Positions 36,114-44,967 of a stretch of DNA of 64,000 nucleotides are shown in pieces (position 1 is the stretch's first letter; the number at the start of each line of letters is the position of its first letter). The notes below the pieces were generated by a model that was given only the letters and a program-made list of their open reading frames with translations, ran no database searches and was not told the origin of the DNA. This stretch comes from Synechococcus sp. C9 (GTDB taxonomy: Bacteria; Cyanobacteriota; Cyanobacteriia; Gloeomargaritales; Gloeomargaritaceae): the NCBI RefSeq assembly GCF_022984075.1, contig NZ_JALAAD010000001.1, positions 1,592,455 to 1,656,454 on the forward strand, read 5' to 3'. The position numbers and the translations under genes are program-made.

Positions 36114-37490
36114 ATGGATACCCCAAGGGTGGAAAATGTGGTGATTATTGGTTCGGGACCGGCGGGTTACACGGCGGCGATCTATGCGGGACGGGCCAAC
36201 CTCAAGCCGGTGGTCTTTACGGGGGTCGAGCGGGGCGGACCGGCGGGGGGGCAGTTGATGACCACGACGGAGGTGGAAAATTTCCCCGGTTTTCCCGAGG
36301 GGTTGACGGGGCCGGAACTGATGGAACGGATGCGGGCGCAGGCGGTGCGCTGGGGAGCGGAGTTGATCCCGGAGGATGTGCTGGCGGTGGATTTGCAACA
36401 GCGACCCTTTGTCCTGCGGTCGGCGGAGCGGGAGGTGCGTGCCCATGCGGTGATTATTGCCACGGGGGCGACGGCGAAACGGTTGCACTTGCCCTCGGAG
36501 GAGAAGTTTTGGAATTTGGGCATTTCCGCCTGTGCGATTTGCGATGGGGCTTCGCCGCTGTTTCGGGGGGTGGATGTGGCGGTGATTGGCGGGGGGGATA
36601 CGGCCTGCGAGGAGGCGGTTTATCTCACCAAGTTTGCCCGCCATGTGCATTTGTTGGTGCGTTCGGAGCGACTGCGGGCGAGTAAAACCATGCAGGAACG
36701 GGTGTTGCGCCACCCCAAAATTACGGTGCATTGGCACACGGAGGCGGTGGATGTGTATGGGAATGGCACCTTGCAGGGGGTGCGGGTGAAAAATAACCAA
36801 ACCCAACAAGAGCAGGATTTGCCGGTGGGGGGCTTGTTTTACGCCATCGGGCACACCCCCAATACGGATTTGTTCCAGGGGCAGTTGGCCTTGGATGCGG
36901 CGGGTTATATTGTCACCGAACCGGGTACGGTGGCGACGAGTGTGCCGGGGGTGTTTGCCTGTGGGGATGTGCAGGACCATGAGTACCGGCAGGCAATTAC
37001 GGCGGCGGGCACGGGCTGTATGGCGGCATTGTTGGCGGAACGGTGGTTGACGGAGCAGGATTTAGCCCAGGAGTTTGCCAGTGCCCCAGCAACCGCAACG
37101 GCTACCCCAGCGGCACCAGCCCCATCGGTTGCCCCGGCATCCCCATTTGACCCGCACCAGCCGATCCAAACCGGCAGTTATGCCCTGCGGAAGCTGTACC
37201 ACGAAACGGACAAACCCCTGTTGGTGATGTACAAGGCTCCCGGTTGTGGTCCCTGCCGTTCGTTGAAACCGATTCTGGAAAAGCTGGCTGGGGAATTGGC
37301 TGACCAGATGTACCTGGTGATCATTGATATTGAAGAGGACCCGGAAATTGCCCAAGCTGCTGGCGTGACTGGGACGCCCACGGTGCAACTGTTCCACCGC
37401 AAGGAACGGCTCCAGGAATGGCGGGGGGTCAAGCCCAAAAGCGAGTACCGGGAGGCAATTCAGCGGTGTCTGTCCGTCACATCGGGGTAA
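36114..37490 (+). CDS. trxB: NADPH-dependent thioredoxin reductase with fused thioredoxin (NTRC)
   Basis: A 458-residue fusion. The N-terminal thioredoxin reductase domain has FAD motif [12 protein letters not shown] (11-22), redox CxxC C140-A-I-C143, NADPH motif [12 protein letters not shown] (157-168) and FACGDVQD. An Ala/Pro-rich linker (about 324-350) leads to a thioredoxin domain with C378-G-P-C381 and a GTPTVQLF cis-Pro motif. This is the NTRC type, which in cyanobacteria and chloroplasts reduces 2-Cys peroxiredoxin and regulates photosynthetic enzymes. All catalytic and NADPH residues are intact. A YbjN-like gene follows after 30 bases. Confidence 0.96.
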   Translation: MDTPRVENVVIIGSGPAGYTAAIYAGRANLKPVVFTGVERGGPAGGQLMTTTEVENFPGFPEGLTGPELMERMRAQAVRWGAELIPEDVLAVDLQQRPFVLRSAEREVRAHAVIIATGATAKRLHLPSEEKFWNLGISACAICDGASPLFRGVDVAVIGGGDTACEEAVYLTKFARHVHLLVRSERLRASKTMQERVLRHPKITVHWHTEAVDVYGNGTLQGVRVKNNQTQQEQDLPVGGLFYAIGHTPNTDLFQGQLALDAAGYIVTEPGTVATSVPGVFACGDVQDHEYRQAITAAGTGCMAALLAERWLTEQDLAQEFASAPATATATPAAPAPSVAPASPFDPHQPIQTGSYALRKLYHETDKPLLVMYKAPGCGPCRSLKPILEKLAGELADQMYLVIIDIEEDPEIAQAAGVTGTPTVQLFHRKERLQEWRGVKPKSEYREAIQRCLSVTSG

Positions 37491-37520
37491 AATGGGGGCA
37501 TTTCCTTGCGTGGGGGGCTT

Positions 37521-38087
37521 ATGGCGGCAACGCTGGCGCAGATTGTCAGCTATCTGGATGGGATTGGTTGGGCATACGATGTGAGGACGGAGGAGGGTCG
37601 GGTCGTCACGGGTGTCCAGGCAACCCATTTGGAAAATTTACTCATCGTGATTGCCCTGGAGGAGGCGGGGGAATTTTTCAAAATTTATGCCCCCCAGGTG
37701 CTCAGTGGGTTAAAAAATCATCCCCATTTGGGGGCGGCTTTGCAGACCCTCCTGACGATTTCCTGGGAAACCAAAATGGTGCAGTGGGAATACGACCCCA
37801 GCGACGGGGAAGTGCGCGCCATGATTGAATTTCCTTTGGAGGATTCCTTGCTCACCCAACGGCAGTTCTTGCGCTGTTTGGATGCCCTGGTGAGGATTGT
37901 GGATGAAAAAGCCTTTCCCCGGTTGCAAAAAACCCTGCTCACCGGTCAAGACCCCGGGGATGAGGCGGACGATGAACGGTTCTTGCTGGAATTTGAACAG
38001 CATTTGCCGGGGGTCGCCGAACGGATTTACCGGGCGGTCAGCCGTCGCAAACAACGGATTCAGAGTTTTCCCCCTGGGGAAGATTAA
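37521..38087 (+). CDS. YbjN-like / T3SS-chaperone-fold protein
   Basis: A 188-residue acidic protein whose N-terminal 130 residues match the YbjN fold (TLAQIVSYLDGIGWAYDVRTEEG, ENLLIVIALEEAGEFFKIYAPQVL, TKMVQWEYDPSDGEVRAMIEFPLED, LTQRQFLRCLDALVRIVDE). Cyanobacterial homologues are common and uncharacterised; the fold is that of small secretion-chaperone or regulator proteins. The ATG at 37521 is preferred to the start at 37506. It is probably co-transcribed with NTRC. Its stop lies close to that of the convergent hydrolase gene, overlapping by 4 bases. Confidence 0.82.
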   Translation: MAATLAQIVSYLDGIGWAYDVRTEEGRVVTGVQATHLENLLIVIALEEAGEFFKIYAPQVLSGLKNHPHLGAALQTLLTISWETKMVQWEYDPSDGEVRAMIEFPLEDSLLTQRQFLRCLDALVRIVDEKAFPRLQKTLLTGQDPGDEADDERFLLEFEQHLPGVAERIYRAVSRRKQRIQSFPPGED

Positions 38088-38938
38088 CCCGCTAACCAAT
38101 CCAAAAGTAGGGGATTGACCAACTCCGGGGCTTCATCCTGGGGACAATGCCCCACCCCAGGCAGGGTGACAAAGGGGTGAATTTGGGGAAATTGCTCAGC
38201 CAAACGTTTGCCCAACGCCAACGGCTCCCAGGGGTCTGCTTCCCCCCAAACCAGCAGTACCGGGCAGGTGACCTGGGGCAATAAATCTTCCAGCAATGGT
38301 CCATCGCTGTAGCGCACAAACGCCAAAAATACCTGCGCCGCCCCTGGGTCTTGGGAGGGTTTGTACAGCATTTGGACTAAATCATCCGTAATGGCTTCCC
38401 GGCGGGCATAGGCTTGCTGGAGAATGCGGCGAATCACCTGGGGTTGCGCCAACCGCTGGAAAAACCAAACCCCAAACGGCTCCCAGCCCAGGAGATTTTG
38501 GAATACGGGTGCCCCCCACCGGCGATACCAGGGCAGTTGTGCCCGTTTGCGCCGATGCAGTAACCGCAAAGAGGGGTTGAGCAGTGCCACCCGCGTCACC
38601 CATGCCGGAGCCTGTACCGCCGTCTGCAGTGCCACGATCCCGCCGATGGAATTGCCCACCACCGCCGCCGGTTCCCCCACCACTTCCCGGATAAAATCCG
38701 CCACCAACGCCCCCCAAGTTTCAAAGGTGTAGGCAATTTCTGCCCCTGGCGCGGGTTTCGCCGACCCCCCAAACCCCAGCAAATCCAGGGCAAACCCCCG
38801 ATGCCCTTGCCCCAACACCCCCAAATTCTGCCGCCAATGGTCGCTGGAAGCCCCAAACCCATGCACCAACACCACCGGCGACCCCTGTGCCCCCGCCCGC
38901 TGGTAACGAATCCGCTGCCCCCGCCAAAAATATTCCAT
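38084..38938 (-). CDS. Alpha/beta hydrolase
   Basis: A 284-residue alpha/beta hydrolase. VVLVHGFGASSDHW contains the oxyanion HGFG, GNSIGGIVAL carries the nucleophile Ser, LLVWGEADPWEP the acid, and GVGHCPQDEAPE the catalytic His. The arrangement and the GNS(I/L)GG elbow resemble cyanobacterial relatives of plant pheophytinase-type hydrolases, but the substrate is not determinable. The ATG at 38938 starts the conserved part; an in-frame extension to 39058 is Tyr/Asn-rich and unconserved. Confidence 0.9.
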   Translation of the reverse strand: MEYFWRGQRIRYQRAGAQGSPVVLVHGFGASSDHWRQNLGVLGQGHRGFALDLLGFGGSAKPAPGAEIAYTFETWGALVADFIREVVGEPAAVVGNSIGGIVALQTAVQAPAWVTRVALLNPSLRLLHRRKRAQLPWYRRWGAPVFQNLLGWEPFGVWFFQRLAQPQVIRRILQQAYARREAITDDLVQMLYKPSQDPGAAQVFLAFVRYSDGPLLEDLLPQVTCPVLLVWGEADPWEPLALGKRLAEQFPQIHPFVTLPGVGHCPQDEAPELVNPLLLDWLAG

Positions 38939-39260
38939 GATAACTGATGTAAATAAACTGTCATATCTTTTATAAAGTTTACTAAAGAAATTTATGTTTA
39001 TGTAAATGCGAGTAAAGTTCCTGTGGGATGGGTATCGCAGGCATTGATGTAAGTACAAATTAAGTAGGGCACTGGGAATGAATTTATCTCCTGTCGGGGG
39101 TAAATGCGCGCAAAAGTCCCTATTTGATGGGGTTTATCGCCCGCCCCGGGGTGAACCGAATTGCCCCAGGATTACGAAGTTTTCTTAATGCCCTCTTTAG
39201 ATTGTGCCAAGATGAAGGGTAGGGGGATAACCCCAATTCATTACATTGCAGGTACAGACC
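38939..39260. other. Divergent promoter region, hydrolase / comFB
   Basis: About 320 bases between the hydrolase gene (-) and the ComFB gene (+). AT-rich DNA at 38940-39000 could serve the hydrolase, and the 39170-39245 stretch the ComFB gene. No repeat copy or small gene is evident. Confidence 0.4.
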
Positions 39261-39605
39261 ATGATGAAGTCAGTGGTGAACCTGAATGAGCAGTTGATCA
39301 TCAGCGAAGTGGAAGCGGTGTTGGATAGCTATCCCCACCATCCCTATCAACAGGCGTTTGCCATTCCGGCGTTGCGGCAGGAGTTGGTCGCCTATGTGCT
39401 CAACCATCTGCCCGGTGCGGGGATGTATGTGGCGCAGGATCGGGATTGGGATGGGCGGCAATCCTGTACGGCACGGCGCTTGGAGATTGAAAAATTGCTC
39501 CACCAGGGGATTCAAGAAATACTGCAACAGCGGGGGGATTGGATCAGCCACCACATTCCCAGTGTGGCGGAAGCGGGTCGGGAACCCTCCCATTGGTTTG
39601 GTTAA
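39261..39605 (+). CDS. ComFB family protein (CdgR-type c-di-GMP receptor)
   Basis: A 114-residue protein of the ComFB family: SVVNLNEQLIISEVEAVLDSYP, the segment YQQAFAIPALRQELVAYVLNHLPG and CTARRLEIEKLLHQGIQEILQQ. Cyanobacterial members (CdgR in Anabaena, ComFB in Synechocystis) have been reported to bind c-di-GMP and to influence cell size or motility. That makes it a plausible reader of the signal made or destroyed by the GGDEF-EAL protein at 10965. The ATG at 39261 is used; ATG 39264 and an upstream start at 39246 are possible. Confidence 0.88.
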   Translation: MMKSVVNLNEQLIISEVEAVLDSYPHHPYQQAFAIPALRQELVAYVLNHLPGAGMYVAQDRDWDGRQSCTARRLEIEKLLHQGIQEILQQRGDWISHHIPSVAEAGREPSHWFG

Positions 39606-39639
39606 TTTCGGGCTGGTTGGATGAGTTAGTGGAAGTGCT

Positions 39640-41838
39640 TTAATTTCGCTCATCCGGTTTAATTTCCTGCCCCACCCGATGCAGATGCAGAATATCGCTG
39701 ATTTTGCGGACGTGGCTGAGGGCGGTCTCCAACTGGGCGACGTTGTGGACATCCACCCGGAGGGTAATCACCGCCGTTTGGTTGGCACGGGTGGTCATGT
39801 GGACATCGCTGACATTGATCCGCTGGTCGCTCAACCGGCTGAGAATGTCTTTGAGTACCCCCACCCGGTCAATTACCGTGACTTGGATCACCGCCGGATA
39901 GGTTTGGTACTGCTGGCTGGTCTCGACCCCGGACCAGTTCACAGGCAACAGCCGTTCCACCGGGATGGCTTTCAAATTGGCACAGTCCTGGCGATGGATG
40001 GAAATCCCCCGTCCCCCCAGGGTGACCACACCGATAATCGGTTCGCCGGGGATGGGATGGCAACACTGCGCCAGATGGTGCGCCAACCCGTGTAATCCCG
40101 CCACTTCATGGGTACTGGTGGATTTCCCCAGGGCGGGAATGCTCTCTGGCTCCGGGGTTTGGGTTTGTTGTTGCACAACCTCCTGCCAGCGACCCACCAC
40201 CTGCTTCAGACTCACCTCCCCATAGCCCAAAGCCGCCAGCAGGTCTTCCACCTGGGGATAATTGCACCGTTGGGCGACGGTTGCCATCACCTCGGATTTC
40301 AGCAAATTATCCAAGCCACTGCGCCCCAATTCCGCCTCCAGTAGCGCTTTCCCCTGGGCAATGTGGTCTTCCCGGTTGAGTTTTTTGTACCATTGGCGGA
40401 TGCGATTGCGTGCCGTATTGGTGACCACAAAATTCAACCAATCCAAACTGGGGCGGGCGTTTTCCCGGGTGAGAATGTCCACGATGTCCCCATTCCGCAG
40501 AGGCGTATGCAAAGGCACCAACCGCCCATTCACCCGTGCCCCCCAGCAGTGGTTGCCCACCTCCGTATGAATCCGATAGGCAAAATCCACCGGCGTTGCC
40601 CCCGCCGTCAAGTCCACCACATCCCCCTTGGGGGTAAAGACATACACTTCCTGGTCGAAAAAATTATCCCGAACATTGTCCACGTATTCCTGGGCATCCT
40701 TCAGGTCGTGTTGCCACTCCAACAACTGCCGCAACCAGGTAAACCGTTCATCCGCCGGTTTGATTTTGGCACCACTGCCCGCTTCCTTATACTTCCAATG
40801 GGCGGCAATCCCGTATTCCGCCACATAGTGCATCGCCAGGGTACGGATTTGCACCTCCAAGGGTTTCCCCTGGGGGCCGATCACCACCGTATGCAGAGAC
40901 TGGTAATGGTTGGGCTTGGGCAGACCCACATAATCCTTAAACCGCCCCGGCACCGGCGTAAAACTGTTATGCACCACCGCCAACGCCCGGTAACATTCAT
41001 CAATCGTATTCACAATAATCCGCACGGCAGCCACATCCATAATTTCGTGGAATTCCTTTTGTTGCCGTTGCATTTTTTGAAAAATACCGTACAGATGTTT
41101 GGGTCGCCCGGTAATTTCCTGAAACCCAATCCCCATTTCCCGCAAACGCCCCCCCAACTGCCCCACCACCTGTTCAATTTGCTGTTCCCGATTCGCCCGT
41201 TTTTCCGTCACATACTGTTGCATCTGCCGGTAGGATTCCGGTTCCAGGTACTTAAACGCCAAATCCTCCAATTCCCACTTAAACCGCCAGATCCCCAACC
41301 GATTCGCCAAGGGAGCAAAAATATCCAACGTCTCCCGGGCAATCCGCCACTGCGCCTCCGGGGATAGATATTCTAATGTCCGCATATTGTGCAGACGGTC
41401 GGCGAGTTTGACCACGATCACCCGAATATCCTGCGCCATTGCCAAAAACATCCGGCGAAAACTCTCCGCCTGCCGCTCCGTCTTGCTGGAAAAACTAAAT
41501 TTAGAAAGTTTCGTCACCCCCTCCACCAGGCGGGTCACCTCCGCACCAAATTCCTGGGTCAGGGTCTCCGCCGTCACCTGGGTATCTTCCAAAATGTCAT
41601 GCAAAAAACCGGCAGCCACCATCTGGGCATCCCCCCCCAAATCCCAGAGCAGACCCGCCACCGCCACCGGATGGACAATATAATCTTCGCCGGATTTACG
41701 CTTTTGCCCCCGATGCAGTCGTTCCGCAAAGGTAAACGCCTTAGTCATCAAAATACTGTCCGCAGTCGGATGCTGGTTTAATGCCTGTAACCACGGAGGA
41801 CAATCAACGGGTTGGGAAATCGTTGCTACCGCATCCAC
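39640..41838 (-). CDS. rsh: Bifunctional (p)ppGpp synthetase/hydrolase (RSH)
   Basis: A 732-residue long RelA/SpoT homologue. The hydrolase domain has the catalytic HD at H80-D81 (FLHDILEDT). The synthetase domain has GRFKDYVGLPKPNHYQSLHT; the RxKD form marks bifunctional enzymes rather than ExDD RelA-only ones. TGS (VYVFTPKGDVVDL, about 400-460) and a C-terminal ACT domain (IQVTVIDRVGVLKDILSRL, about 655-725) complete it. All active sites look intact. The start is GTG at 41838, needed to include the usual N-terminal helix; the next in-frame ATG is 30 codons later. It is the main stringent-response enzyme expected in cyanobacteria. Confidence 0.95.
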   Translation of the reverse strand: MDAVATISQPVDCPPWLQALNQHPTADSILMTKAFTFAERLHRGQKRKSGEDYIVHPVAVAGLLWDLGGDAQMVAAGFLHDILEDTQVTAETLTQEFGAEVTRLVEGVTKLSKFSFSSKTERQAESFRRMFLAMAQDIRVIVVKLADRLHNMRTLEYLSPEAQWRIARETLDIFAPLANRLGIWRFKWELEDLAFKYLEPESYRQMQQYVTEKRANREQQIEQVVGQLGGRLREMGIGFQEITGRPKHLYGIFQKMQRQQKEFHEIMDVAAVRIIVNTIDECYRALAVVHNSFTPVPGRFKDYVGLPKPNHYQSLHTVVIGPQGKPLEVQIRTLAMHYVAEYGIAAHWKYKEAGSGAKIKPADERFTWLRQLLEWQHDLKDAQEYVDNVRDNFFDQEVYVFTPKGDVVDLTAGATPVDFAYRIHTEVGNHCWGARVNGRLVPLHTPLRNGDIVDILTRENARPSLDWLNFVVTNTARNRIRQWYKKLNREDHIAQGKALLEAELGRSGLDNLLKSEVMATVAQRCNYPQVEDLLAALGYGEVSLKQVVGRWQEVVQQQTQTPEPESIPALGKSTSTHEVAGLHGLAHHLAQCCHPIPGEPIIGVVTLGGRGISIHRQDCANLKAIPVERLLPVNWSGVETSQQYQTYPAVIQVTVIDRVGVLKDILSRLSDQRINVSDVHMTTRANQTAVITLRVDVHNVAQLETALSHVRKISDILHLHRVGQEIKPDERN

Positions 41839-41872
41839 TCAAGCTATCCACCCAGATGAACTTATGTAAATT

Positions 41873-42154
41873 TTATTTTAACCGATCCCGACGAATTTGT
41901 TCCCTTTGCCGTTGACCCTTGCGCTGTTCCCACCGCCAGAGCCAGGTCATCGCCCCCACCAGCCCCAGTTGCAACAGGAGGTTCACCCCAGTGCGAAGAT
42001 TCCCATCCCCAGCCAGGAGGTCGGTGGCAAAAATGAACGCCCCCGCCAACCCGGACAGGGCAAACGCCAGATAGACAAACTGCCTGAGACCCCGGTAGGG
42101 CGCCTGCGCCTCTGCTTGTAACCGGAGGAACTGCTCCTCGTCTCGGTTCGCCAT
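41873..42154 (-). CDS. DUF3493 membrane protein
   Basis: Ninety-three residues: a charged head with EAQAPYRGLRQFVYLAFALSGLAGAFIF, which opens the DUF3493 family, two membrane helices (about 25-45 and 55-75), and a strongly basic C-terminal tail (RWEQRKGQRQREQIRRDRLK). The family is conserved across cyanobacteria and plastid-bearing plants; its function is unknown. The ATG at 42154 avoids overlap with the tRNA-Thr gene, which the longer frame would run through. Confidence 0.85.
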   Translation of the reverse strand: MANRDEEQFLRLQAEAQAPYRGLRQFVYLAFALSGLAGAFIFATDLLAGDGNLRTGVNLLLQLGLVGAMTWLWRWEQRKGQRQREQIRRDRLK

Positions 42155-42204
42155 AGGTTTTGCCGGTAAATTTCGGTGAAGTTTGATATTCTTATATTTT
42201 AAGT

Positions 42205-42276
42205 GCCGGTGTAGCTCAGTGGTAGAGCACTCGATTCGTAATCGAGCGGCCGTGAGTTCAAATCTCATCACCGGCT
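42205..42276 (+). tRNA. tRNA-Thr (anticodon CGT)
   Basis: A 72-nt cloverleaf: acceptor GCCGGTG paired with CACCGGC and discriminator T, D arm AGCTCAGTGGTAGAGCA, anticodon arm CTCGATTCGTAATCGAG with CGT, and T arm GTGAGTTCAAATCTCAT. It reads ACG codons. CCA is not encoded. Divergent from the DUF3493 gene. Confidence 0.96.
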
Positions 42277-42767
42277 TACCCCTAATATAGCCCAAATACC
42301 CATAAACACGGCACTACAGGCGCTGTATTAACACTGTAAACAGTTGGGGCGATTTAGCCTAAACTTGGCATAAAAAGTGGTATGGCCATCTCAGACAGTT
42401 TGTGTACTTATTGGCTACCTAAGTGAATAATTAATGGACACCTCTAAAAATAGGTCGCAGGGGCACCGCCCCCGTGCTTGGTTCTGGAAACTTTTTGTTT
42501 ATAAATCAAGGGACTTTTAGCTCTCTGAGTTGGATGATGTAACCCGTATGAGAAAATACTTTAATGGGGGTGCTGAATAGTCGGACTCCTGCTCGCCTGA
42601 ACGCTGGCAAAATAATTGTTTGCCATCATTATTAAATCTCAGAACAAATGTGCCTCCTGTCTTTACGTTGACAGTAAAAAGCCCTAGCCTTCACGACTAG
42701 AGCCGACATTCCACAGGGAGTAACTAACATGGCGTATCGTAACCTATTTTAGAGGAAAGTGCCAGAC
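42277..42767. other. Long intergenic region with repeat copy and possible IS remnant
   Basis: Nearly 500 bases after tRNA-Thr. It contains repeat copy E (42453-42520). Farther on (about 42640-42725), the minus strand has a short frame and a sequence (CCTGTGGAATGTCGGCTCTAG) that vaguely recalls the 3' end of IS605-type tnpB genes, but it is too short to assign. No convincing gene is seen. Confidence 0.4.
42453..42520 (+). repeat. Dispersed palindromic repeat, copy E
   Basis: GGTCGCAGGGGCACCGCCCC, then CGTGCTTGGTTCTGGAAACT and TTTTGTTTATAAATCAAGGGAC. The left two thirds match copies C and D; the right end is degraded and lacks the AGGATTGCTATA terminus. Confidence 0.7.
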
Positions 42768-44099
42768 TCATTCGTAACATTTCGCACCCAGTGCCAAAAA
42801 CTGGGCTTGCGCCTTGTGCAGGGCTTCCCACCACTCCCGCTCCGGGTCGCTGTCGCTGACAATCCCGGCTCCCACTTGCCCCCAGGCGACCCCCGTTCCC
42901 GCCGGAAACAGCAAGGTGCGAATCAGGATATTCCAATCCATCCGCCCGTGTTGGCTCCAATACCCGCAGGAACCATAAAATAAATTGCGGGGATCGGGTT
43001 CCAATGTATGTAAAATCTCCATACATCGTACTTTGGGACAGCCGGTGATCGTGCCTCCGGGGAAAACGGCTTTTAGCACATCGGTTACCGTACACTCTGG
43101 GCGCAGGGTGCCGGTAATGCGGCTGACCAGGTGCATGACATGGCTGTAAAATTCTAGGGTCAAGAGTTCGGGGACCTGCACGGAACCCCATTGGCAGACC
43201 CGCCCCAGATCATTCCGCTCTAAATCTACCAACATAATGTGTTCCGCCCGTTCCTTGGGATGGTGGCGCAATTCCTCGGCAAGCATTTGATCCGCTGTGG
43301 GGGTGCGACCTCGGGGGCGAGTCCCAGCAATCGGTCGGGTTTCAATGTAGTTATCTTGTACTAAAACCAGGCGTTCTGGAGAACAGCTAACCACATGACC
43401 CCAAGGGGTTTGCCAATAACAGGCGAAGGGGGAGGGATTCAACTGGGTTAAATTTTGATATACCCGCCAGGGGTGGATGGGGGTGGGCACCCCAAAGCGC
43501 AGGGAGAGATTGGCTTGGAAAATGTCCCCCGCTTGGATGTGTTTTTGCACCTGCTGTACCCGCTGTTGGTACGCCTGGGGAGAAAGTTGCCATTGGACAG
43601 GGGCAAGGGGGGTTGGGTCGGGGACAGGGTCAGGGCAGGGGGTGTTGAGTTGGTGTATTAATTTTTGCAGTATATCATTAGCACTAGCCCCCAGGGAGAG
43701 TCGGTGCTGTTGATGATCCAAAATGGCGCACCAGTCGGGTTGAAACCAAAAGGCGACGGGAAAGGGGAGGGGGTCAGGGGCAAGGGGGGGCAACCGTTCC
43801 CATGCCCAGACAGCTTCGTAAGCCAGCCAGCCCCACCAACCGCCGGTGAAGGGGAGGGGAGGATCGGGGTTCGCACCCGGTTGGGGCACCAGATTTTGGG
43901 TCATCCAGGGCAGGAGTTCCGCCAAAGAGGGTGTCACCCAGCGGCTTCCAGCGGCACAGAGGGAATAGCGTCCACCGCTCCCAGGGGGGCTTTCCAGCAG
44001 GGCGGCGAGGGGTTCTGCCCAGGCGAGGTGGCGAAAGAGGTCACTGCCTGTGCGTCCGTTGCGGGGGAAATGCGCCCAAACCCAGTCAGTCCCAGCCAT
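42768..44099 (-). CDS. pabB: Aminodeoxychorismate/anthranilate synthase component I (PabB-like)
   Basis: A 443-residue chorismate-binding enzyme. Signature segments are QAGDIFQANLSLRF, SPERLVLVQDNYIETRPIAGTRPRGRT, LVDLERNDLGRVC, and FPGGTITGCPKVRCMEIL; all chorismate- and Mg-binding Glu/His positions appear present. PIAGTRPRG with a short N-terminal domain is more typical of PabB (4-amino-4-deoxychorismate synthase, folate pathway) than of TrpE, but the split needs a tree. No glutamine amidotransferase is fused or adjacent. The ATG at 44099 overlaps the upstream EcfT gene by 14 bases, implying coupling. Confidence 0.85.
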   Translation of the reverse strand: MAGTDWVWAHFPRNGRTGSDLFRHLAWAEPLAALLESPPGSGGRYSLCAAGSRWVTPSLAELLPWMTQNLVPQPGANPDPPLPFTGGWWGWLAYEAVWAWERLPPLAPDPLPFPVAFWFQPDWCAILDHQQHRLSLGASANDILQKLIHQLNTPCPDPVPDPTPLAPVQWQLSPQAYQQRVQQVQKHIQAGDIFQANLSLRFGVPTPIHPWRVYQNLTQLNPSPFACYWQTPWGHVVSCSPERLVLVQDNYIETRPIAGTRPRGRTPTADQMLAEELRHHPKERAEHIMLVDLERNDLGRVCQWGSVQVPELLTLEFYSHVMHLVSRITGTLRPECTVTDVLKAVFPGGTITGCPKVRCMEILHTLEPDPRNLFYGSCGYWSQHGRMDWNILIRTLLFPAGTGVAWGQVGAGIVSDSDPEREWWEALHKAQAQFLALGAKCYE

Positions 44100-44955
44100 A
44101 GACCAGGCGCAGACCGCACAAACCCGCCAAACCCAATAGGGCAAGGCTATCTGCCCACCGCCAGCGGGAGGGATACCAATTCAGGGGGGGGGGTTGGGTC
44201 GGGGCATACCCCCGGGCCACCATTGCCACTGCCACCTGCTCCGCCCGCAGAAACAGGTTTAGGAGCAACCGGTCGGCTACCAGCAACCACAGGCGCACCA
44301 CCTGCCGCAGTTTGAGCTTTGACCAGCGAATCCCCCGCATTTGCACCGACCGCACCAGATTTTGCACTTCTTCCAGCACCAGGGGGATAAATCGTAAGGA
44401 CAGGGTTAAACATAAACTGATTTCGCCCACCGGCAAGCCCCAGCGTTTGAGGGGCTGTAAACACCAGGTCATGGCGGCGGCAATCGCTTCACTGGGGGTT
44501 GTCAATAGATATAAATGGGTGGCATAGACCAGGGTAAAAAACAAACTGCCCAGCCGGAGCGCCAACTGCCAGGAGCGTTGGGTGATGGTGAACCAGTGCC
44601 ATTGCCAGAGAATGTAATGGTAATTGGTGGGGGGGGTGGCACCCTCGGGGGGCAGGCGGGGTTGGCTGGTCACGGAGAGTCCATCGGGAGCTAGGGCAAT
44701 AATCACCAGCAGGAGCAGGGAAAAAATGCCCAAGCCCAGCAGTTGTTTCCCCCAGACCCGCCGGGGCAGACCGGCAATCAGGGTCAAAACCAGCAAAACC
44801 ACCACCAGCATCCCCCGCCAAAAATTATTCGCCAGGATGGGGGTCAACAGTAACGCCATCAGCCAGCCCAGTTTCACCCGGGCATCCAGGCGGTGTACCC
44901 AGGTTTGGGGGGATTCTAAATACAACCCCAGGGGCAGGGAGCGCATTAAATCCAT
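44086..44955 (-). CDS. Energy-coupling factor transporter T component (CbiQ/EcfT family)
   Basis: A 289-residue membrane protein with five or six membrane segments. The N-terminal HRLDARVKLGWLMALLL is the typical opening of CbiQ/EcfT. The conserved ARG motif occurs in AVAMVARGYAPTQ near the C-terminus, where EcfT contacts the ATPases, after an earlier SVQMRGIRW. A single-copy homologue is widespread in cyanobacteria and plastids (ABCI12-like). No ATPase or S-component gene is nearby, so the substrate is unknown. It overlaps pabB by 14 bases, downstream in the same direction. Confidence 0.85.
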   Translation of the reverse strand: MDLMRSLPLGLYLESPQTWVHRLDARVKLGWLMALLLTPILANNFWRGMLVVVLLVLTLIAGLPRRVWGKQLLGLGIFSLLLLVIIALAPDGLSVTSQPRLPPEGATPPTNYHYILWQWHWFTITQRSWQLALRLGSLFFTLVYATHLYLLTTPSEAIAAAMTWCLQPLKRWGLPVGEISLCLTLSLRFIPLVLEEVQNLVRSVQMRGIRWSKLKLRQVVRLWLLVADRLLLNLFLRAEQVAVAMVARGYAPTQPPPLNWYPSRWRWADSLALLGLAGLCGLRLVYGWD

Positions 44956-44967
44956 TGGTTCCCTCGC

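Noticed and set aside
40363-41367. 334-codon plus-strand frame opposite the RSH gene
   Set aside because: It is antisense to well-conserved RelA/SpoT domains, and its Pro/His-rich product has no recognisable motif.
42640-42730. Possible IS605 tnpB 3' remnant before pabB
   Set aside because: Only about 20 residues can be compared and the frame contains stops; the resemblance is not enough to call.
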